Shown here: positions 6,038-7,434 of the stretch, piece by piece
How the letters are laid out: each line of letters begins with the position of its first letter
How positions within the stretch are numbered: the stretch's first letter is position 1
The notes under the pieces: model-generated
Seen by the model: only the letters and a program-made list of their open reading frames with translations
Told to the model about the DNA's origin: nothing
The model's database searches: none
Translations under genes and position numbers: made by a program
NCBI GenBank assembly: GCA_021604605.1
Contig: BQJH01000150.1
Coordinates: 1 to 7,434 of the forward strand
Reading direction: 5' to 3'
DNA length: 7,434 nt
DNA from: Hyphococcus sp.
GTDB taxonomy: Bacteria > Pseudomonadota > Alphaproteobacteria > Caulobacterales > Parvularculaceae

Positions 6038-7434
6038 TTACCGAACCAGCTTGACCTGTTGGCCCGATCTCAGCTGATTCTGATTGCTCATACCGTTGAG
6101 AATCAAGAAACGCTCCTGCTGATATTGTGGAAAGTCCATATATTGAGCGAGACGTGATACGCTATCGCCGCGCTGCACTGTCACCACATCAACCCGCGTC
6201 GCCGGTGGAACATTGACCGACCGTCCATCAATATTTCTCAGTGACTGAACCGTTCTTGAAATGCCGTTGTTCAACTGTGCTGTCTGGTTGGCTGGCGTTA
6301 CCCAGATAAACACATAGTTGGTTGTTCCTTCCCAGCGGATCACATAGGCCGTGACATCAACGGCGCCATTTTGTGTGTTGGCGCGGGCCTGCCCCACGGC
6401 TGCAGACTTACCATTAACGGAGATTGCCCGTGCAGGGCTCAAATCAATTTTAAGCCCCTGGGAAATTTGCGTATCGATAATCGCCGTTGGCGCTTCACTG
6501 CTATTACCGCCTGTAAATTGCATCTGCGCGCCGCCCTGTGAACGTCCAAGAACAGCTTGCGAAGTGTTTTGCAGCTGAAAGCCAGATGGCGCGGTAAACG
6601 CCAGACCAATACCCGGGTGAATAAAATCGCGTCCGCGGACGAACCCTTGCGTCTCTGGATCATCGCCATAAATCAATCCGTCGATTGCATTCAGGTAAAC
6701 AGTGCGATTGCGCTCATCTGAAACGCCGCCGCCCTCACGCAGAACATTTGCTTCCTGCGCAGCGCGTTGAACCCGGTTCGCAGAGTTCGGGTGCGTGTTG
6801 AGATATTCCGGTGGACGCTGAACACCAGCGATTTGCATTTCGAGATTAGACCAGGCGCCAAGCGTATTGAGAAACGCCGCTTCAGCCATCGGATCATAAC
6901 CAGCGCGCGCCAGCAGTCTTACACCGACCTGATCTGATTCATATTCCTGCTCGCGTGAAAAGCGCAACAGGTAAAGTTGTGCTGCCTGCCCAAACAATTG
7001 CGCCGTATCCTGATCACCAGTGAGGATCGCGGTTGCGACGGCGCCAAGCTGAGCTAGATTGCCTCGGCTCACCCGTTTCGCCGTATGACGATTAAAGATG
7101 TGCCCAATTTCATGACCAAGGACACCCGCCAGTTCAGCTTCTGAATTCGCCAATGCCAAAAGCCCACGCGTTACATAAACATGTCCCGGCAACGCCATGG
7201 CGTTCACCACAGGACTATCAAGAACCGTCATTTTCAGTTGGATATTTGGCTGATCCGACGCTGCAACAAGCCGGTCAAAAACCCGTTGGACATAGGCTTT
7301 TAATTGCGGGTCATCGATCTCGCCGCCAAACGCCGCCAATATCTGCGGATGCTGTTGCTTGCCAATCGCCTGTTCCTGCGCCGGCGACAACCCCAACGGC
7401 CCGCCAGTCGCCGCACAACCTGCCAACAATAAGG
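6038..7434 (-). CDS. M48-family zinc metallopeptidase lipoprotein with LysM-like C-terminus (5' end cut off)
   Basis: The frame is open to the right edge and begins inside a lipoprotein signal peptide: LLLAGCAATGG, lipobox LAGC. The true start lies beyond the window; the TTG at 7427-7429 is a Leu codon, not the start. Numbering from that codon, 463 residues are visible. NAMALPGHVYVTRGLL (76-91) and the zinc helix HEIGH (106-110, bases 7100-7114) are typical of M48. Glu162 in SREQEYESDQVG is the likely third ligand, and THPNSANRV (212-220) is a further conserved block. This resembles the BepA/YfgC and LoiP group, periplasmic peptidases that degrade or help assemble outer-membrane proteins. Residues 412-463 (VQRGDSVSRLA, ILNGM, LRSGQQVKLV) look like a LysM-type module, suggesting peptidoglycan contact. 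The middle (270-400) is a beta-rich domain without a name I can give. A strong terminator follows, so it is the last gene of its transcript. Confidence 0.95.
   Translation of the reverse strand, partial: LLLAGCAATGGPLGLSPAQEQAIGKQQHPQILAAFGGEIDDPQLKAYVQRVFDRLVAASDQPNIQLKMTVLDSPVVNAMALPGHVYVTRGLLALANSEAELAGVLGHEIGHIFNRHTAKRVSRGNLAQLGAVATAILTGDQDTAQLFGQAAQLYLLRFSREQEYESDQVGVRLLARAGYDPMAEAAFLNTLGAWSNLEMQIAGVQRPPEYLNTHPNSANRVQRAAQEANVLREGGGVSDERNRTVYLNAIDGLIYGDDPETQGFVRGRDFIHPGIGLAFTAPSGFQLQNTSQAVLGRSQGGAQMQFTGGNSSEAPTAIIDTQISQGLKIDLSPARAISVNGKSAAVGQARANTQNGAVDVTAYVIRWEGTTNYVFIWVTPANQTAQLNNGISRTVQSLRNIDGRSVNVPPATRVDVVTVQRGDSVSRLAQYMDFPQYQQERFLILNGMSNQNQLRSGQQVKLVR

Noticed and set aside
1..7434. 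Search for mobile elements, tRNA, CRISPR or defence genes
   Set aside because: No transposase, integrase, terminal inverted repeats, repeat-spacer pattern, tRNA-like fold or recognisable defence domain was seen on either strand.

Overview
The window looks like chromosomal DNA of an alphaproteobacterium. No single marker settles this. The clues are moderate GC (about 55% in the housekeeping genes by hand count on sample lines), clear AGGAG-type ribosome binding sites, three lipobox-bearing envelope proteins, a DUF885 metallopeptidase, and a small beta-rich protein of a kind I associate with Caulobacterales, Hyphomonadaceae and Sphingomonadales. The genus is not identifiable. I see no rRNA, tRNA, CRISPR array, insertion sequence or phage gene.

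Left part (1-2050): amino-acid catabolism. A Lrp/AsnC-family regulator on the minus strand (267-719) is divergent from alanine dehydrogenase, ald, on the plus strand (855-1967). The AT-rich spacer between them (720-854) carries a perfect TATAAT -10 box for ald and two small palindromes. This is the known layout in which an alanine-responsive Lrp-type protein (AldR type) controls ald. Downstream of the regulator, on its strand, begins an unidentified gene cut off by the left edge (1-130).

Middle part (2050-3450): two orphan envelope genes pointing at each other. A 116-residue secreted acidic protein on the plus strand (2154-2504) is followed by a textbook intrinsic terminator. A 208-residue lipoprotein on the minus strand (2679-3305) has four cysteines in its mature part and clearly lower GC than its neighbours. 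Neither has a function I can recognise.

Right part (3451-7434): all on the minus strand. The gene cut by the right edge is an M48-family zinc metallopeptidase lipoprotein with a LysM-like C-terminus (6038-7434), closed by a strong hairpin terminator. After a candidate promoter comes a tight three-gene operon with gaps of 11 and 10 bases: a 98-residue beta-rich protein of unknown function, a DUF885-family zinc peptidase lipoprotein (458 residues), and a PepSY-domain membrane protein (243 residues). This half is therefore devoted to envelope proteolysis and protein quality control.

I do not see a clear-cut new multi-gene system. The best leads are the peptidase/PepSY operon, the two orphan exported proteins, and the lrp-ald control region. 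No gene-free stretch exceeds 300 bases.
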